This document shows, one piece after another, positions 35,560 to 48,360 of a stretch of DNA of 64,000 nt (positions within the stretch are counted from its first letter, which is position 1; each line of letters opens with the position of its first letter). A program made the position numbers and the translations under genes. Where the stretch lies: positions 18,966,704 through 19,030,703 of the forward strand of contig NC_037258.1 of assembly GCF_000002425.4 (NCBI RefSeq), written 5' to 3'. Under the pieces are notes generated by a model that was given only the letters and a program-made list of their open reading frames with translations, was not told the DNA's origin and ran no database searches. The DNA is from Physcomitrium patens (lineage: Eukaryota; Streptophyta; Bryopsida; Funariales; Funariaceae).

Positions 35560-37524
35560 GATAATATTAAGACTAAATCTTTTACTATCTTTCTATCATT
35601 TATTATTATTTTTTTATTATATTTTTTTAATAAGATCTTCTATAATAACATCCATATTTTTATTTTTCACTATATAATTATATTATTATATAATAATGTA
35701 TTCTTTAACCTCATCATAACTTTCCAACTACCAAACATATTTGATACAATGAGGCTTTAGAACTAATATGAAGAGATGTTTACTTGTCTCAAATGTGAAA
35801 GGCATTCAAAGACTTTATTAAATTATGTAACATTAGTTCAAGATCAAAAACTCTTTGTTATCAACTTTATAGAATTCTTCAGCCATTACCTATTTCAAAA
35901 TAACTTAAGTCTCCTCTTTCTACAGATTTTATCACAGTTCTTTTAGTCTCAGATTTGTATGATTTTTTATTTTTAATAGTACATCATTTTACAAAGATGA
36001 CATATTTTGTGCCATCTACAAAATCCATCATAAGTAAAGAAATAACTAAGTTTTTCCTTGACAATATCTATCACTATTATAGATTGTCTAAAAATATTAT
36101 ATTGAATAGGAGATTTTAATTTGTATTAAGATTTTAAAGGTAGACATAAAGCTCTCTTCTACTTTTCATCTTCAAATCAATGAACAAACAAAGTACATAA
36201 ATCAAATTTTGGAGAAGTATTTGAAATATATCATCAACTATCAATAAGATGATGATATAACTTTTTTACTTTTGATAGAATTTATTTATAATAATATGAT
36301 ATATTTTTCTATGTACCAATTTTTTTTATTAATTATGGTTATTATCTACAACTTGATGCTATTGACTTCTTAAAAGTTAATAATTCTATAATAAAAGATT
36401 TGGCAAATTTTTTACATGAGCTATATAGAATAATTAAGGTATAATTAGAAATAGCTCAAGAATGACAAAAGACTAATGTGGATGCCTATTACAAAGAATA
36501 CCTTCAATTTTACATTGGCAATAAGATACAATTACTTTGTTGCAATATCAAGACTAGACATATTTATGATAAATTGGATTATTATAGGCTTTGACCATTT
36601 TTTATATGTGAAAAAATTAATCATGTTACTTATTGATTATATTTATTGAAGTATATGAAGATTCATCTTATATTTCTTAAGTTTTTTCTTGAATCATGTA
36701 AGATAGTAAATATTTCAAAAAGAAGACAAATATCACTTCTTCCTATAGAAGTGGACAATAATCAAGAATATGAGGTTGAAGAAATCTTAGATTCAAGGTG
36801 ATATTAAATTAGGTTGGAATATCTTATTCATTGGCATAGATATAATATTACTGAACATATATAAGAGCCTACCAAAAATCTTACAAATATAGGAAAAAAA
36901 TTAATATTTTTTGTTAACAACATACATCAAAATCAAGATAAAAATAATAAATCTTTATTACAAAAAAAACAAGATTTATAAAAGATTACAACCTAATTTC
37001 TATTCTTAATTATTATTTTTATCTATTTGTAGTACTAAAGAGATAGAAAACCAATAGCTAATAGATTTAATTCAAAAACTATCATTTACTAACTTATTGA
37101 ATAAGATATTACAATTGTCATAGCATTTGAGATAATATAATAGAAATAAAGATCTTCAAGAACAATATATTTTGCTTCAAATAGATAGTAAGATATAATG
37201 TATTTGATATTAGAACTTTAGAATAATATTAAGAATTTCTTCTAATATTCTTATTTTAATAATTTTATTAGAAGTAAGAAAATTTTTTGATGGTATTTAA
37301 AATATTTTATTTGAAAAAAATTATAAAGGCTTTAAAAATGATGAAATAACATACTAATCTTTTTGCCTTGATATAGAACACTATTGATGGCTAAGAAGAC
37401 CTATTAACCACCTTCAAAGAGAATAAAGATTAGAATATGTAATAAATATAATATGCCACATCTTAGACTTTCTCAACATATGATAGTTGCTTCTTGTGGA
37501 ACTTTTGCCTAAAAAGGGAGGTAA
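35560..37524 (+). pseudogene. Chromovirus Y, decayed integrase and chromodomain
   Basis: An AT-rich, heavily broken relative of X. Integrase words are visible at about 35985-36080 (TYFVP and IISKEITKFFLDNIYHYY), a GPY/F-like stretch near 36590, and a chromodomain remnant at about 36770-36900 (EVEEILDSR, then LEYLIHWHRYN). It ends in the purine tract AAAAAGGGAGGTAA before its LTR. It is older than X, judging by its many stops and base drift. Confidence 0.75.
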
Positions 37525-38000
37525 TGTCACAAACATACATATTTATTTGAATAAAAAGTACTAGATAAAAGATATATGTATGTAGATTTAATGTTATCTT
37601 GTAGAAAAGTTTTTTAAAAGCTTTACGAACACATATTTGACTCTATAGATGTTTATAATTAATTAATAGATTAGAACCTTAGCCAACAAGTTAGCTATGT
37701 GTCATACATGCAAATACCTTGTGATACAAGCTAACAATGTGGTGCACATATAAAAAACTTTCTTTGCAAGTTAAAACATATGTTTCATAAATTAAACATA
37801 TATCGGAGGTTTTATGGAATGTTGTCACATAGCTCTTAGTTAGATAGTATATATGGAGGCAAGAATGAAGCTTGTTTCTTTCTTCTCAATGTTTTTTTAA
37901 TCTTTAGTCTTATTTCAAGACCTTCTAATTTTCTTGTCTTTAACAATAGCCATTCTAATTTAATATTATACATCTTTGAATGATTCTCTAGTCTTTTTGA
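37525..38000 (+). repeat. LTR of chromovirus Y (end uncertain)
   Basis: Starts TGTCACAAACATAC after the purine tract and is similar in layout to the X LTR. A TATA box (TATATATGG) lies at 37848. The right end could not be fixed. Confidence 0.55.
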
Positions 38001-38439
38001 GTGATATAGGAGTGAATTGATCTTTTAATTCTTTGACATTCATGTCTTGAACATCTTATCCTTGGCATCTATTTAAGCATTTTTTTTTTTAAGATTTGGA
38101 TTCAAAATTATTTATCAATAAAAAAAATAATATTTATTAGATATTATTTTTAGATACTCTTATATTACACAAAAAAAGATATTTAATTTTTTATTTATAT
38201 TAAATAATTCTTTTGAAGCTAGAGTAATTTCATCTTTGAGCTATAAATCAATATGAAAAGTCAATTCAACTTTTTTTAAGCAAGTTTAATCAAGTATGTC
38301 CTTATATCTTATTATTTATAATATTAAAAGTGATCCTTTAAATTTCATGATATTTTTATGTTTGAATTCAAGAACAATCTCCTATATTTTGAAGGACGCT
38401 TATGTGTTCTAGAAGGTGAAGTACAACTAAATGATCTTC

Positions 38440-38610
38440 AATCTCAATACAAGTTGGACATGTATTGAAGGTCTTATAAAATATTGTTATGTAGCTTCTA
38501 GTTATATAGTATATATGGAAGCAAGATTGAAGTTTTTTTAATTCTTGTCAATACCTTTCTTGTTTTTAGTTTTGGATTTGTAATAATTGCATTATGCCTT
38601 TCAAAGGAAT
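38440..38610 (+). repeat. Second truncated Y-type LTR fragment upstream of Rab5
   Basis: Bases 38485-38600 repeat the TATA-containing part of the Y LTR (37830-37950), including TAGTATATATGGAAGCAAGA. It lies about 650 bp upstream of the Rab5 start codon, and just after it the base composition changes to that of the gene. Confidence 0.55.
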
Positions 38611-38619
38611 CCAAGAAGC

Positions 38620-39239
38620 TTCTCACCGTCGTTGATACCCAATTTGCGAAGGCAAGCAAATCCAGTGGCATTCCTGAAGAATAAAGTCGCAGGGGAAGGA
38701 CCCAGGCACCAATCAGTACCCGTAGTCCACGTAGGCACCTGAGACCCGCGGGAGGAGTTAAGGTGGCATGGAATGATTGGACATGGCAGCGCACAACGAG
38801 GAGTCCTGCCCCGACGACGCTGGAAGCTTCCGTCCTCCTCTTCCTCCTCGTCCTACGCTGCCGTCAGTCACCCTCCTCCCTCCGTTGCAGTCTTCGTCCT
38901 CACGTTCCTGTCTCGCCGCGCATCGCCTGTCTCTCCAACGTATTTCGCCCACCAAGGTTCTTGTTACCAGTGTGTGTTTCCCCTTCTCATTTTTCGTCGT
39001 TCTCTGCTTGCAACCCCGCTTTCTGCTCATCACCCTCTTTCGGGGTTGCCTGCCTGCTCACCCTCCTCTTACCCTACTATTCCTCTGTTGTCATCGTACT
39101 TCTGGCATTTCTCACAAATCATTCACTTCAGATCCCGTGCTTCTCGCTTCGTCGGTGATTGGGTTATTCCCAGGTTGCGGTGTCACCAGGAGCTTTGGCA
39201 GGGGAGAATTGCAGCCAGCGACGAATTGGGTTGAGCACT
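38620..39239 (+). promoter_or_regulatory. Rab5 promoter and long leader region
   Basis: Composition shifts from AT-rich repeat to GC-richer sequence near 38,600. Several overlapping open frames at 38763-39259 in all plus frames lack known domains and are best read as leader sequence. A CT-rich stretch (38830-38900) resembles plant 5' leaders. No TATA box is evident close to the start codon, other than the one in the LTR fragment at 38510. Confidence 0.45.
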
Positions 39240-41119
39240 ATGGCCACCACAGGCGCTAATCACACGCAAGCGAAACTTGTGAGTAGTGATTTCTTTTTTT
39301 GGGGGCGGCTTCTTCGTTTTGTGCTGTTTTGTGTCACATGGGGATTTGGATTAGAGGACTCGTCTTATTTTATGTGCTGGCGGTTTTATCGAATTTCCTC
39401 TGTTGCAGGTTTTGCTTGGAGACATGGGAGCTGGGAAATCGAGCCTTTCTCTACGGTTTGTGAGGGGCCAGTTCTTTGATTATCAGGTACTGGGTGGTGC
39501 ATTTGGTGTATTATTGTTCCTTCTCGTTTCTCAATTAGTTCCATGTCTATATTTCAAGATCATGGTTGGGTGAATGACTAAATTAACGGGATTGGAGACC
39601 GAGCACGATCTATGTGTTTGATCAGTTGCTATGTGTAAAACCTAATATATGTTTTTGAATGGGGGTGGGTTATTCTTGTAGGAGTCTACAATTGGAGCAG
39701 CTTTCCTCACACAGACATTGGCAGTCAATGAGACTACGGTTAAGTTTGAGATATGGGACACAGCTGGGCAAGAAAGATACCACAGTCTTGCACCTATGTA
39801 TTACAGGGGTGCTGCTGCAGCTATCATCGTATATGACATCACAAACTCTGTATGTAGTTCATGCCCATCTGATACATGTTTTAACATCTAGAGTAAGGCT
39901 CTGCAGTCGGTGGATTTGGGCGTCATCGCCACGGACAGACAAGCTTTTCATGTGAATTTCAAGTTGATGGTAGTTAGAATTGGGGGAATCCAGTGAAGCT
40001 TTTTGAGCCTGTCCTTGTCTTTATTGTGTTCGGGATTGTGAAGCTTTAATGACATAAACCTCCATGGCGTATGAATTAAGAGATGGTGCGTGTGTAGAAC
40101 AGTTGGGGATCTAGTTATAATACATGTGGACTGCAACAGCGTCACACAAAGAAATTCTAATTTAGGGGCTCGCCTTTTTCGAATGTGGCCTTTGGAATGC
40201 CAGTGTGGTTCATGCTTATCCTTTTCTCTGGGTTTTCAGGATTCTTTCGGGAGAGCGAAGAAATGGGTCCAAGAGCTTCAAAGACAAGGTACTGGAGTGT
40301 GATTTTGCTGTAACTTAGTCCTGTGGAAGCAGAGTATTTCTATGAAATATAATGCGTTCTTGAGTATGCATGTGGCCCAACTGGATGGCAACGATCAAGG
40401 TTATTTAAGTTTGTTGATTGGTGGATTGTACAGGCAATCCCAATTTGGTGATGGCGTTGGCGGGAAACAAGGCTGATCTATCTGCGAAGAGAAAAGTCGA
40501 AGCAGAGGTTTGTTGCACTTACCTGCTTCCTAGCGTGCACGTCTGAAGGAACTCTTGGAACTTGAATCTTGCTAGCAAGTTGTTGGTGTGATTGGCGGGC
40601 TCAACAGGGTGCTTTTCATTTCCAGGAGGGTCAATCGTACGCCGAGGAGAATGGGCTGTTCTTCATGGAAACTTCAGCTAAAACTGCTCAGAATGTGAAC
40701 GAGTTATTCTACGAAATTGGTACTTGCTTATTGCTTTTCTAATTTGGTTTCAGTTCGATCTCATGTATGGGAAAAGTATTTTTTGAGGTTCTTGACAGGG
40801 TGATGGTGAGGATAACATCATGGTTGCACATGTTTGAAGGAATTCTCTTCGTGTCCCATTATAAGAATGGTCGAGAAGTACATTTGATGCTCTTGTTCTG
40901 GGTAACTTTGATACGTACGTTTCTGATAGCTTGTCTTTTATACTAGGTGACTGCATTTGAACACCACGTTATTTTGGTGTCTGTCATAGACCTGATTTTT
41001 TTATGATTTTCGCAGCAAGGAAGCTACCCAAAGCGCAACCCGCCCAGGCAACTGGAGTTTCACTCACAGATAAGTCGTCAAGCCGCCTTACCCCTGCTAA
41101 AACCACATGTTGCGCTTGA
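39240..41119 (+). CDS. RABF2: Rab5-type small GTPase (RABF2 class)
   Basis: Seven exons: 39240-39278, 39409-39486, 39682-39849, 40240-40288, 40434-40507, 40626-40719 and 41016-41119. They give a 201-residue protein, the usual Rab5 length. All introns are GT-AG. Visible motifs are the P-loop GDMGAGKS (17-24), switch I STIGAAF (41-47), WDTAGQE (64-70), NKAD (123-126) and ETSAK (151-155). The C-terminus CCA (199-201) is a double-cysteine prenylation site. That marks the conventional RABF2 class (Arabidopsis RHA1/ARA7) rather than the N-myristoylated ARA6 class. Known role: GTP-controlled early and multivesicular endosome traffic to the vacuole. A GC-richer leader of about 470 bp precedes the start. 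Confidence 0.95.
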
Positions 41120-41850
41120 GATAAACGTGAATGTCAGGTGCTGTTAGCAGGGTTTGTCTTTGCTCCAAGTGGGGATCTGAGAACAAGGACAGCAGGTTAA
41201 GCAGGCCCTATGGTGCTCATGTTTTGGGTGGTGGTCTGTGGTGTTGCGGTTGGTCACACCAGCAAGGTTGATAGGAGATTGAAGGGTATAGAGGCGCAGC
41301 TGTCTGGTTGCGGGTGTCCATGCTCATTGTGCACGCACTTCGAATGTATTTTAGGGTGCTTTGCATCTTTGGCATACCTTGTACAAAGTTTGTCCCAACA
41401 GACAGTGTAGAAGAGATTTATGAGTGAGTTGTGTACAGGCTCAGTTTCAAATTGTCATTCATTTTGTCGCATCGATCAATGCAGATATGTGCGCGTCTGA
41501 TTTTGGAAATTTGTGCCCTGAATTTTTTCTTCATCGTGCATATGCAGAGAAAATGCGTTTTTTGTTTTATCTCCTCTCATGCTTTAGAGTATTTGGTTGC
41601 GTATGTTTCAGTCAGTGGGATTTGCGATTATGTCTCAGAATTTTGGTTCTGTGCACTGCTGCTTAACTACCCAACTTAAGTTGGCTAAATTCTACAGTAT
41701 GACGTATTTATGACATTGAGGATGAAGGTGGTGCTAAGGTATTTTAATAATATTCAGTGAGAGCTCATTTTTTGTGTATATACATTTTTTAATCCTCTTT
41801 CGGAATTTGATTTAGGAAACTGGACCTTATCAATTCCACAATATGATAAA
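41120..41850 (+). other. Rab5 3' untranslated and downstream region
   Basis: Downstream of the Rab5 stop the composition stays gene-like to about 41,700. Open frames here (41210-41410, 41424-41679) have no recognisable domain. No strong AATAAA was located, so the transcript end is unknown. Confidence 0.4.
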
Positions 41851-43600
41851 ATTATTTTAAATTCTCTAATAGTCTCCTCACTAAATAAAAAAACTCATCC
41901 CCTTTTAGAACCCTACTAGTCACCAAGAAGCTATAAGAAGGGATAGTGATCTTTTCATTTGTACAACTTGATATTGAAATGTATATACATATATTATTTT
42001 TACTCTGCTGTTTTATTTTATTTATGAATACCAGCCATGAATATCTTAAGTGGTTATTAAATTTATTATTACTACAACTTGAATTATGATTATGCAAGAT
42101 ATCCATAGTTGTTTGCATTATATGTAGATGATATTTAATTATTTATTTGCATCATTGTATTGTTTCTTTTAGAAATCTATCTTATGATTCAAAATCATTT
42201 TTTTTAAATGTAAATATTTAATACTGTTATTTAATTTTAACATTCTCTTTAAGAATTGGATATTAATGGAGTAGATTCCATTTAATAAAATATAATCTAT
42301 GTATAAAACATGACATGAATCAAATTCCAACCATGAAAAGTTATGACAATTTAATTGGATTTAGACTAAATAAAATAATAATAGTAATAATAATAGAAGA
42401 AATAGAATTATAAAAAAAATATTCAAGCATTTGTTAAAAAAATAAGTTGATTTCTTTTAATATAAAAAGATATATATTTTTTTTACATGATGAAAAAAGT
42501 AAGTGATTAATTCTTCCAAAAAATATTAAAAAATACTTAGTCAAACTTCTTCTTAATTAAATTATACTATTTATTTTTTAATTTTTTTTCTCAACTCTAG
42601 AAAGTTACTATTAAACCTTGAAACATTAAATTTTTTTTTGTTGCTATATTTTTTGGAATTCAAATCCTTTAAATATCTATGATTTATTTTATTATTAAAT
42701 ATATTATACAAGATCATTTAAATATATAGTATCTAAATTTCGTCCATGCTCCATGACTAATTCTCCACAATTAAAGTATATTTTTAGAATACTTTAAATA
42801 CAAATTTTACATCCTATTTTGCAATTTCTTGTATTTTAAAATTTTATTGCACTTTCCATTATTTGGCCATTTGATTATTAGTAAAACAAATTTATTTAAA
42901 ATACTCAACATCTACTAGAAGATGATACCAACTACTTAAAGATCAAAGTCTCTATTTCTGAATTTTTTTGCACAAACAAAGACTTAAACAAAATTTCAGT
43001 ATCCTTGTTTTTATTTTGTAATTCAAAAAATTGCATCCAAAACACAAAGGTTTTGCTTACCAATAACTTCAATAATAAAGATCAATTGTTTCTTTAGTGT
43101 AATAATTACCTTCGTGAACCATTGATTTTTATTTCATTTACATTGAATCTATAATGCATGCAACCAGTTGATGTAGATATTCCAATTTAACTCCTATTTT
43201 TATTTTAAATAAAATTTTATCAAATTTTGTAGTGATCTAGACCAAAACAATACTAAAAAAAGATGTCTTATATCATTAATTTTATGGGCATAATCTCTGT
43301 AAATGTAAGAAAAAATTGAGAGTTCTATCGTAAAATATAAAAAATAACATATCTATACATATAAGAAGATATATTAATAAGGTGTTGTTAGTAAAACCAC
43401 AGTTTTTGTTATTATCATCACATGTATTGGTAATGCCACCACAGCTGCCCTAAACTTGTATTGCACACCACAATGCATTTCAAGTCCTGGTTTTTTTTAT
43501 CTTTCAATATTTTTTAATTTCATTCCAATTTCATTTTACCAATAACTATAGTATCAATCGAAATGCAAATGGATCTTAAAATATGTATACTTTATTCACT
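41851..43600. other. AT-rich spacer
   Basis: Very AT-rich with long A and T runs. No coding stretch, RNA gene or clear repeat was recognised. Confidence 0.5.
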
Positions 43601-43757
43601 TTTCTAAGAACATGGATTACAAAAACCCAGTGAAAGGGCGAAGAGACCAGTCGTGCATCAGTGAACCATTGGATGAGAGAACAATCATCCAACCAAGGGA
43701 AACCATCCGTCCAAAGATGAATTCCACTATTCGTCCATTTCAACCAAATAGTTTATT

Positions 43758-43792
43758 CATTCGCTCGTTCGTTCGTTCTTTCGTTCGTTCGC
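43758..43792 (+). repeat. TTCG microsatellite
   Basis: An imperfect run of CGTT/TTCG units (TTCGTTCGTTCTTTCGTTCG) in the region upstream of the AAR3-like gene. Confidence 0.8.
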
Positions 43793-44495
43793 GTTTGACA
43801 ATGATACAGACAGAGCTAGAAGAGGGACGTGCCGCTATTCGGTCGGTCGTTTGCGAGTGTCACGCTAATCGGTTCAAACGGATCATGTCGTCGTCGACAA
43901 TCGCGACGTTGATTTGCTCGGCGGAGTGACACAATCGTGAAGTGGAAGAAGCTTTGTCAACATCTCGCCTCTGTCGGTTTAGGAGTGTAGCAGTGCTGCG
44001 GGCTACTGTCGTTTGCTTCGGGTTTTTCGCGAGACTGGTGCGTTTCCCTTGTAAACGGCATTGGTGTTGGATGCCTGCGGTGTTATTATGGGACCAATTT
44101 CTCGTAGAGAGTCATAGCAAGGAAATGGAGGGCGTTCGAGATTTGAAAGTTAGATTTCAAATGATGAGATGATATATTTGGGAGAGGAGTAGTGGACAGG
44201 TCGTTGCTTAACAGATTGTTGGTTCTCTGAAGTTTATTTGTTTCTCGCAGTTTTAGGCTTTTGAGTTGACTCCTTATTTGCCGCATTTCGAATATAGTTG
44301 GTGTTCTGTTCAATGATTCCTTTGAATTTTGAGTGCGTGCCTCTCCTGTTTCAGATTTGAGGAGGGCGATGACTGTATAGAATTGGTGAGCTGTGGATCG
44401 ATGCCGTTCAGGAGCCTGTTCAGGACTGTGTTCGGAAATCCGCCTTTTGGCTGAGGAGCACGAGAGGCTTGTTTTCGCCGTGTCACCAGCACACC

Positions 44496-46935
44496 ATGAC
44501 CGCGGCGTACGCCACCCGAACCCTGGGGCGAGGAGTTGGCGACACACGAACGATGGATATCCATTCTGAGTACGCAGGTAATTGTCCATTTGGAGGCATG
44601 TTGGCTTTATGGGAGAGGAACTACTAGGTTTAGGTCTCTATGTGTCAGAGATTGTGTTTTTATCTCCTCTTCTAATTAAATATTGTATGAGTGTACTCTT
44701 ACTGATATCTCTTGCATTGGCGTGGATGACTGACCTTCTCTCCATTTTCTTCCCAGATGCGGTAACAGCAAATGAGGCACCCAGCAAGATAAAGGCGAGA
44801 CTGTCAGCTTTATCCGTGTTTGCCGAGTCCCAAGGCTTGACAGGGTTAGTGTCTTTCCTTGCAGTGATGAGCGCAATTTCATAACCCTGAAGGTGTTGTA
44901 GTATCCCAAATCGCACCGTGATTAACCTATGACTGAATAACAGAGCGCATCTGATTAGGGTTTATCATCTTGAAGAATATCTTCTACAGGCTCAAAAAAT
45001 TGTTGATGATCAGATTGCAGCTCTGAGATTCTGGTAATGCTCACTTAGTTACAGCTCTTTGGTATGCAGGCAGGCAGCATTTGATGGCCTTCGGAGTTTA
45101 TGCTCTCAACTCCAAACTGAGGTACTTTTATGTCTACCAGTAGATTTTGAGTTATGGTTGTAAGCCGTCAGTGCCAATCTTCGCTGTTCGATGAAGTTGG
45201 TCAACATTTTGGGATCATGAATGAGGTTAGTGGCTAAGGTGGATGTACTGTGCACTGCAGCTTATGGACACGCGGAATTTCTCAATATTTTACGGTTTTG
45301 TTTTCTTCATGTGCCGAGAGCTTGGTCAAAAGAGCATCTGTAAGCTGACTTTTGCAACTCTTTTCTTGCCGAAAGATTTACATGCTCACTTGAACAGAAA
45401 TTCAAACTCTATTACCAGGGCTAAGTACTGGAAGCATGATTTGAAAGACAACAAAGAAGAATGACCTATATGATTCTCTTTTGCTTTTCAGTAGCAAACT
45501 ACTGCCGTAGGTCGTCTCAAGACTTACATGATAGCTTTTGGCATGATTGGTGCAGCTGTTAGTACCGCTGTCAAAGCGTGGAGATTGGCGTTGACGGGAC
45601 GTTTCAGATTACTTGATCAATGGTGTGCTTTTGTCCAGGTATATGTCCTGTTGAAGTATATTCACATGTACTATGCTTGTCTTACAAATGTTTTAATGAA
45701 GACACAGTCCAGTGCATTAAGTGGGTTTAATGCAACTGTGTGGTTTGACCCTGCAGATACATCAGCGACATGCTATATCAGAAGACACTTGGAGACAAGT
45801 TCTTGAATTTAGCCGTAGCGTACATGAAGATCTTAGCAACTACGACCCAGAGGGTGAGTTTTCCGCTTTGGAGCTTAAAAGGTACATTTGTTATGGTTAC
45901 GCTTTGGGGCATCATGCAACGGCATCGATGCACCGCAGTCGCTAAAAAGAAACTGTTGTGCTTTGCATGCGCAGGTGCTTGGCCAGTACTGGTGGACGAA
46001 TTTGTCGACAATATGTACAGGTATGGTACTGCACTCTCTTTCTGCAATGTTGAAGTGCGTGGGTGTATGTAGCTTCTGCTTCCATGGTTTTATGAATTTG
46101 CTTAGTTCGCGTCGATTTGTGCAGGAAGAATGCCTGTTCTCGTTGCAGTAAGGATCCCCACCGTGTTTGTAGTTGCGGAGTAGATGCTTTGCCGATGTTG
46201 AACACAGATGACTCTTCAGGGTCGTCTTTGCTTTGCCGAGTTAATACATTGCCCGGTAAGAACCGCTTTCTTCATACTCGTGAAACTTCCATTGAAGCTG
46301 TTCTTTAACTGAAATTTGTTGGGGTGGAAGGTACTTTTTGAGCTTTTATATCGATCGTAGTTTCTTGCTTCAATGGAGCTTTATTGCGTTTCTTGCTTTT
46401 ACCCTGCACTCACATGTTTTTATTCACCTAGGTATGACAGCGCAGGCTGGAAGCAAAAGGCGGTGGAAAGACCCTACTGAGGAGGCCGCCCAAGCAGAAT
46501 CAGTGAACTGCCTTTCTCAAAGGTTAGCGAAAATGCCCAGTCCCCTGGGCACGAAGCGTATTCGGACAAGTGGAAGTATTCCATTGGAAGTATTCCATCC
46601 CATGGAAGATGCTGATGGTAGTGTGCAGGAGGAACGAGGTACTTGGGAGCAACGTGATAGAGGCAATGTTTCGGATCAACTCGCCCACGGATCGAATATG
46701 GCTCAGGTGAAATTTCTTAGATTTTGTTGTATGCTGCGCTTTTATCAGCACCTGTTTGTTATGTAGTTCCACCGAGAGGTATATTTCCTGCATTTATTGA
46801 GGTAAGCATGCGGGTGTATCTTGTACTTGGTGGCTCGAATTTATTTCGTAAGCACGAAGGATTAGAGTTGTCTAAACATTGTTTCTTGGAAATTTTTCTG
46901 TATGCTGAAGTTGGCTGCAGGACTCTTTTCCTTGA
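44496..46935 (+). CDS. AAR3: AAR3-like DCN1 (DCUN1-domain) protein
   Basis: Ten exons proposed: 44496-44577, 44757-44844, 45070-45121, 45261-45339, 45556-45638, 45757-45853, 45975-46020, 46125-46255, 46432-46706 and 46921-46935. They give about 315 residues with GT-AG introns and consistent phases. The centre matches the PONY/DCUN1 domain: FYGFVFFMCRELGQKSI, then VSTAVKAWRLALTGRFRLL, HAISEDTWRQVLEFSR and AWPVLVDEFVDNMYR. Order and wording are those of plant AAR3. DCN1 proteins act as cullin neddylation (NEDD8 E3) factors, and Arabidopsis AAR3 affects the response to 2,4-D auxin. The C-terminal third (cysteines near 178-190, KRRWK basic stretch) is poorly conserved. Exon 1 and the last exon are the least certain parts. 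A 3' poly(A) signal AATAAA lies at 47419. Confidence 0.88.
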
Positions 46936-47418
46936 TTGGGAAAGGAAGAGAACCATCTTGAGTCAGTTATGTTATTCAGCTGTTATCAATATTCTGATAT
47001 TATTTTAGCCATGGATTTAGTTTTTGGTTTTGATGTACTGACGCCCCAAGCTATTGATTTCGTCAGGATCTACCATCTCATACGAGCACGGGTCGCTATG
47101 ATATCTTCATGTCTCCTTCATGGCAGCCATGGCCAAGTCAGAGCAGAACTGAAAACCGTCGTTGGGGTCAGTTTCATGGGTCTTCTAATATCCAAAAGGC
47201 AGAAAAACCTACCGCTTGTGGAGGTTATTCTGCAGTCATGAGTCTGCAACAAGATCTGGTTTTGCATCAGTGATGCACGGCACATTGTTTTCCCATAGGT
47301 TGTAAACATGATAGATTCTGTCTGGTTCAGGAGAGTATTCTGACGATGTTGACCCTGTTGCGCCTCATACAATTTTTTCCTATACTTGGGATTTTCATGA
47401 TTGTCGTGATTCTTTGTC

Positions 47419-47424
47419 AATAAA
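47419..47424 (+). terminator. Poly(A) signal for the AAR3-like gene
   Basis: AATAAA in TGTCAATAAAGATT, about 480 bp after the proposed stop. It is the only strong signal before composition drops. Confidence 0.5.
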
Positions 47425-47439
47425 GATTTGTAGATGATT

Positions 47440-48360
47440 TTTTCGTGACCTGTTTGGTGGCTGGAGATCGTTCTCTCAAGGAAATGATGTAATGAGAAAC
47501 GCGTCGCAATCTTTGTAACTGTCCAAGAGGTTCGTGAAAAAAAGTTGAGAAATACTACAAGCCCTCAGTGGTGGCCGTTTTTGCCAAGTTGATGCATCAT
47601 TCTGGTTCAAAGCGAGTTAGTGTTTGGTATGCCGTTATGTGTCTTACTTGGCGAAGGAGATACGCTCTGGTTTGATAGCTCTTAAAATACTTTCGCAGAT
47701 GCCTGATTGCATTAAGAGATCCTTAAATTATCTAGCTAACCATAGTTGAAGAGTATAGTCAATTATATAAACTCATTGACCAAACTCGTTGAGTTCTGAA
47801 TCTTGTCTAATCTGGCATTTACAGGAGTTCGGGATGTTATAGGTGGGATCCTGTGGAATACAGGTATCCTCTCAACAGGTTCAAAGAATCGGGATCTTCT
47901 ATTCAGCTATGTGGTGTCAGCCGCCACATCCAGAACTATCGACGCTTAATATGCTGATCCAAGATCGGAATTTGAAAATTCACGAACTTAATTGCACTCT
48001 GATGCTACTGTTGGTCCTTATTAGATAGACAAGATTACAGATTGTGTGGACTAAAAGTACCTGTTAGCTGCTTGGAACTTATCGTTATTCTTGATTCTGA
48101 AATTTTTACTCCACATGCTCGACACTTGCAGATGATAGCAATTGATGCATCCTGGCAGCAGGATATGTCACTATTGGGCTTAAAATCTGACCAATCCAAA
48201 GCAGCAGAGTCCATTATGCAACCAACTCACCATGGACTGAAGTGTCAGAAGAAAATTACCGGAAATGCTTACACTAGTCACAAAAAAATTAAAATAAATA
48301 AAACAAAATTCTGCGGATTGTACGCAAGAACTTGCACTAACTCATAATCTAAGCATCACA
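47440..48360. other. Unassigned transcribed-like sequence after the AAR3-like gene
   Basis: Moderate GC with short open frames (47843-48028, 48042-48347) and splice-like words (ACAGGTATCC near 47860, TTGCAGATGA near 48128). No protein family was recognised. It could be a long 3' untranslated region or an unrelated remnant. Confidence 0.3.

Noticed and set aside
38763-39259. Four overlapping open frames of 91 to 160 codons before Rab5
   Set aside because: They overlap in several frames, have no domain, and lie in the CT-rich leader of a well-supported gene.
43612-43929. 105-codon frame with the FIRSFVRSFVRSR repeat
   Set aside because: The repeat is a translated TTCG microsatellite, and there is no family match.
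45778-46205. Minus-strand open frames over the AAR3-like exons
   Set aside because: They are antisense to conserved DCUN1 exons and have no motif.
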